Shown here: positions 62,532 to 64,000 of the stretch, in pieces
How the letters are laid out: every line of letters starts with the position of its first letter
How positions within the stretch are numbered: position 1 is the stretch's first letter
Assembly (NCBI GenBank): GCA_902554315.1
Contig: CACDOF010000001.1
Coordinates: 108,551 to 172,550, forward strand
Direction of reading: 5' to 3'
Length of the DNA: 64,000 nucleotides
Origin: an uncultured Pelagibacteraceae bacterium
Lineage (GTDB): Bacteria; Pseudomonadota; Alphaproteobacteria; Pelagibacterales; Pelagibacteraceae
Notes under the pieces: generated by a model
Seen by the model: only the letters and a program-made list of their open reading frames with translations
The model's database searches: none
What the model was told of the DNA's origin: nothing
Made by a program: the position numbers and the translations under genes

Positions 62532-63407
62532 ATGTTTAAAGGTTTTAAAAAAAAATTTATTAAAATTAAAAGAGGAAAAATTTTTTGTAGAATTGGAGGA
62601 AAGGGTTCTCCATTATTACTACTACACGGATATCCCCAAACACATTTAATGTGGCACAAAACAGCTTCCGAACTGTCAAAAAATTTTACAATAGTTGCTG
62701 CAGATTTAAGAGGTTATGGTTCAAGTTTTGCACCACCTGGTGATGCTAAACATATAAATTATTCTAAAAGAGAGATGGCTAGCGATATGGCACAGATGAT
62801 GAGTAAACTTGGTTTTAAAAAATTTTTCTTAGCTGGACATGATAGAGGCGGGAGAGTAGCACATAGAATGGCAAGAGATTATAGACAAAGAATAGTTGCA
62901 ATGAGCGTCTTAGATATTTGCCCCACTTTAGATATGTATGACCAAACAAAAAAAGAATTTGCGAAAGCATATTTTCACTGGTTTTTTTTAATACAGCCTA
63001 AATTTCTTCCAGAAAGCATGATTATGAGTGATCCAAGAAAATGGATGAAAAGTTGTTTAGATAAATGGTCTGGAAAGCATGATTTTGGAAAAGTTGAAGA
63101 AGCTTATTTAAAAAGTTTTAAACAATTTAAAAGGATACATGGATCATGTGAGGATTATAGAGCATCAGCCACAATAGATTTAGAACACGATAAAAAAGAT
63201 AGAAATAAAAAGTTAAATATTCCAATACAAGTTTTATGGGAAAAAAAAGGAGTAATAGAAAAGTTATTTAATCCAATAAAAATTTGGCAAAAATACTCAA
63301 ACAAAAAAGTTACAGGTTTTTCAGTTAATTCTGGCCATTTTATACCTGAACAAAATCCAAGAGAAACAATAAAAAGATTAACAAATTTTTTTTTGAAGTA
63401 TGTTTAA
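62532..63407 (+). CDS. Alpha/beta hydrolase, haloacetate-dehalogenase/epoxide-hydrolase type
   Basis: 291 aa. LLLLHGYPQTHLMWHKTA carries the oxyanion motif; LAGHDRGGRVAHRMA holds the nucleophile Asp (GHDRG) and the arginines that bind the carboxylate in fluoroacetate dehalogenase; SVLDICPTLDMYD and the C-terminal catalytic His in NSGHFIPEQNP follow. The Asp nucleophile and arginine pattern favour haloacetate dehalogenase-like activity, but many relatives are uncharacterised. Its last eight bases overlap the ATG of the TauD-like gene, a coupling that suggests a joint role. Confidence 0.8.
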   Translation: MFKGFKKKFIKIKRGKIFCRIGGKGSPLLLLHGYPQTHLMWHKTASELSKNFTIVAADLRGYGSSFAPPGDAKHINYSKREMASDMAQMMSKLGFKKFFLAGHDRGGRVAHRMARDYRQRIVAMSVLDICPTLDMYDQTKKEFAKAYFHWFFLIQPKFLPESMIMSDPRKWMKSCLDKWSGKHDFGKVEEAYLKSFKQFKRIHGSCEDYRASATIDLEHDKKDRNKKLNIPIQVLWEKKGVIEKLFNPIKIWQKYSNKKVTGFSVNSGHFIPEQNPRETIKRLTNFFLKYV

Positions 63408-64000
63408 AATAATTCCAAAAAAAAAATAATGCTGCCGCTGAAATTAATTGTGATTTAAATAAAATAAACTTAAAGCAATTAAGTCAAATTAAATTGACAT
63501 TAAATAATTATGGAATGATTTATTTTAGAAAGCAAAATTTATCATCAGCAAATTATTTAAAGTTTGCAAAGAAATTTGGAAAACTTGCAGACTATCCAAG
63601 ATTGAAAGGTTTAAGTTCTAAATATTCAAAAATTACAGTTGTACAAAGAAAAAAAACTGATAAAGGACCAAGTTTTGGTGAGCAATTTCATACTGATTCA
63701 ATTTATACAAAAAAACCTCCTAAATTTACAATGCTTCTCTCAAAGATTGTTCCAAAAAAAGGTGTTGCCAATACTGAATTTTCCTCTCAGTATCTGGCAT
63801 ATAAAAATTTACCATTAAAAATTAAAAAAAAAATTCAAAATTTAAAAGCTAAATACTCATCAGAAGGACCAATTTCAGTAACAAGATTAGAAAGAGAAAG
63901 GGAAAAAGGCAAGAAAAACAAAGAATTAATATCAAAACATAAAATAATAAAAAAAATAAATAGAAGAATAAGCTTATATTTTAGTCCAGGCCATTTTGTA
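63400..64000 (+). CDS. TauD/TfdA-family 2-oxoglutarate dioxygenase (frameshifted start, 3' end outside window)
   Basis: Fe(II)/2OG dioxygenase running off the window. The recognisable frame contains AAAEINCDLNKINLKQLS, LTLNNYGMIYFRKQNLSS, KFAKKFGKL and the iron motif GEQFHTDSIYTKKPP (HxD), then ISLYFSPGHF. It has no ATG before residue 30 or so. An ATG at 63400 in another frame reads MFKIIPKKK and stops at TAA after a run of ten A; with nine A the frame continues into NNAAAEINCDL. So the gene probably starts at 63400 and carries a one-base insertion in the A tract, or the A count is wrong. Taurine- or other alkyl-acid hydroxylation is possible; substrate unknown. Confidence 0.7.

Noticed and set aside
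1-64000. Mobile elements, prophage, CRISPR or defence islands
   Set aside because: No transposase, integrase, phage gene, direct-repeat array or restriction gene was found on either strand.

Overview
The window looks like a chromosomal segment of a streamlined marine alphaproteobacterium of the SAR11 clade (Pelagibacterales). It is strongly AT-rich, genes abut or overlap by 1-8 bases, convergent genes often share a stop palindrome, and the content is dominated by ABC uptake systems and the oxidation of methylated amines and one-carbon units. I saw no transposon, phage, tRNA, rRNA or CRISPR. No gene-free stretch exceeds 300 bases.

Layout. (1) 1-5.0 kb: the end of a betaine-type ABC permease, glycerol kinase, NAD(P)-dependent glycerol-3-phosphate dehydrogenase, then trimethylamine monooxygenase (tmm) on the minus strand. 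(2) 5.3-18.3 kb: two complete sugar-type ABC systems that appear to share one ATPase, a GH4 glycosidase of the alpha-glucosidase (CHE) type, a GH63 protein like glucosylglycerate hydrolase, an iron-type alcohol dehydrogenase and a class I glutamine amidotransferase. With glpK and gpsA nearby this reads as uptake and breakdown of glucosyl-glycerol or glucosyl-glycerate osmolytes (inference). (3) 18.3-25.2 kb: formate-THF ligase and the four-subunit sarcosine oxidase soxBDAG. (4) 25.2-27.2 kb: an acetyltransferase, purK and purE. (5) 27.3-31.2 kb: a divergent M19-like protein, two poorly known proteins, a 56-residue two-CxxC protein missed by the ORF track, and a Yip1-like membrane protein. (6) 31.3-35.4 kb, minus strand: a proX/proW betaine-type transporter with no ATPase, a short MetF-like protein and a DmdA/LigM-like GcvT demethylase. 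(7) 35.4-51.4 kb: a long co-directional run beginning with a probable SAM-V riboswitch and betaine-homocysteine methyltransferase. It continues with a dimethylglycine-dehydrogenase-like protein, methyltransferase, Rieske oxygenase, SET protein, DddP-like M24 protein, kinase, nucleotidyltransferase, enoyl-CoA hydratase and others, then a second dehydrogenase, EtfBA and ETF-quinone oxidoreductase. (8) 51.4-54.8 kb: DUF2237, hisI, folE, acuI-like reductase and a LysR regulator. (9) 54.8-58.9 kb: a Fur-box-controlled Fe(III) ABC transporter. (10) 58.9-64 kb: a third dehydrogenase split by a frameshift, GMP reductase, a haloacetate-dehalogenase-like hydrolase and a TauD-like dioxygenase that also looks frameshifted.

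How it fits together: trimethylamine and betaines enter; glycine betaine is demethylated by BHMT and perhaps by the Rieske oxygenase; dimethylglycine passes through DMGDH-type enzymes to sarcosine and through SoxBDAG to glycine. Methyl groups go to THF and are linked to formate by Fhs, and electrons go through ETF and ETF-QO to ubiquinone. A DddP-like protein, a DmdA-like protein and an AcuI-like reductase hint at DMSP use as well. The most interesting points are the heteroside osmolyte locus, the DddP-like gene inside a betaine operon, the hairpin following every binding-protein gene, the small cysteine-pair proteins, and two nearby single-base frameshifts.
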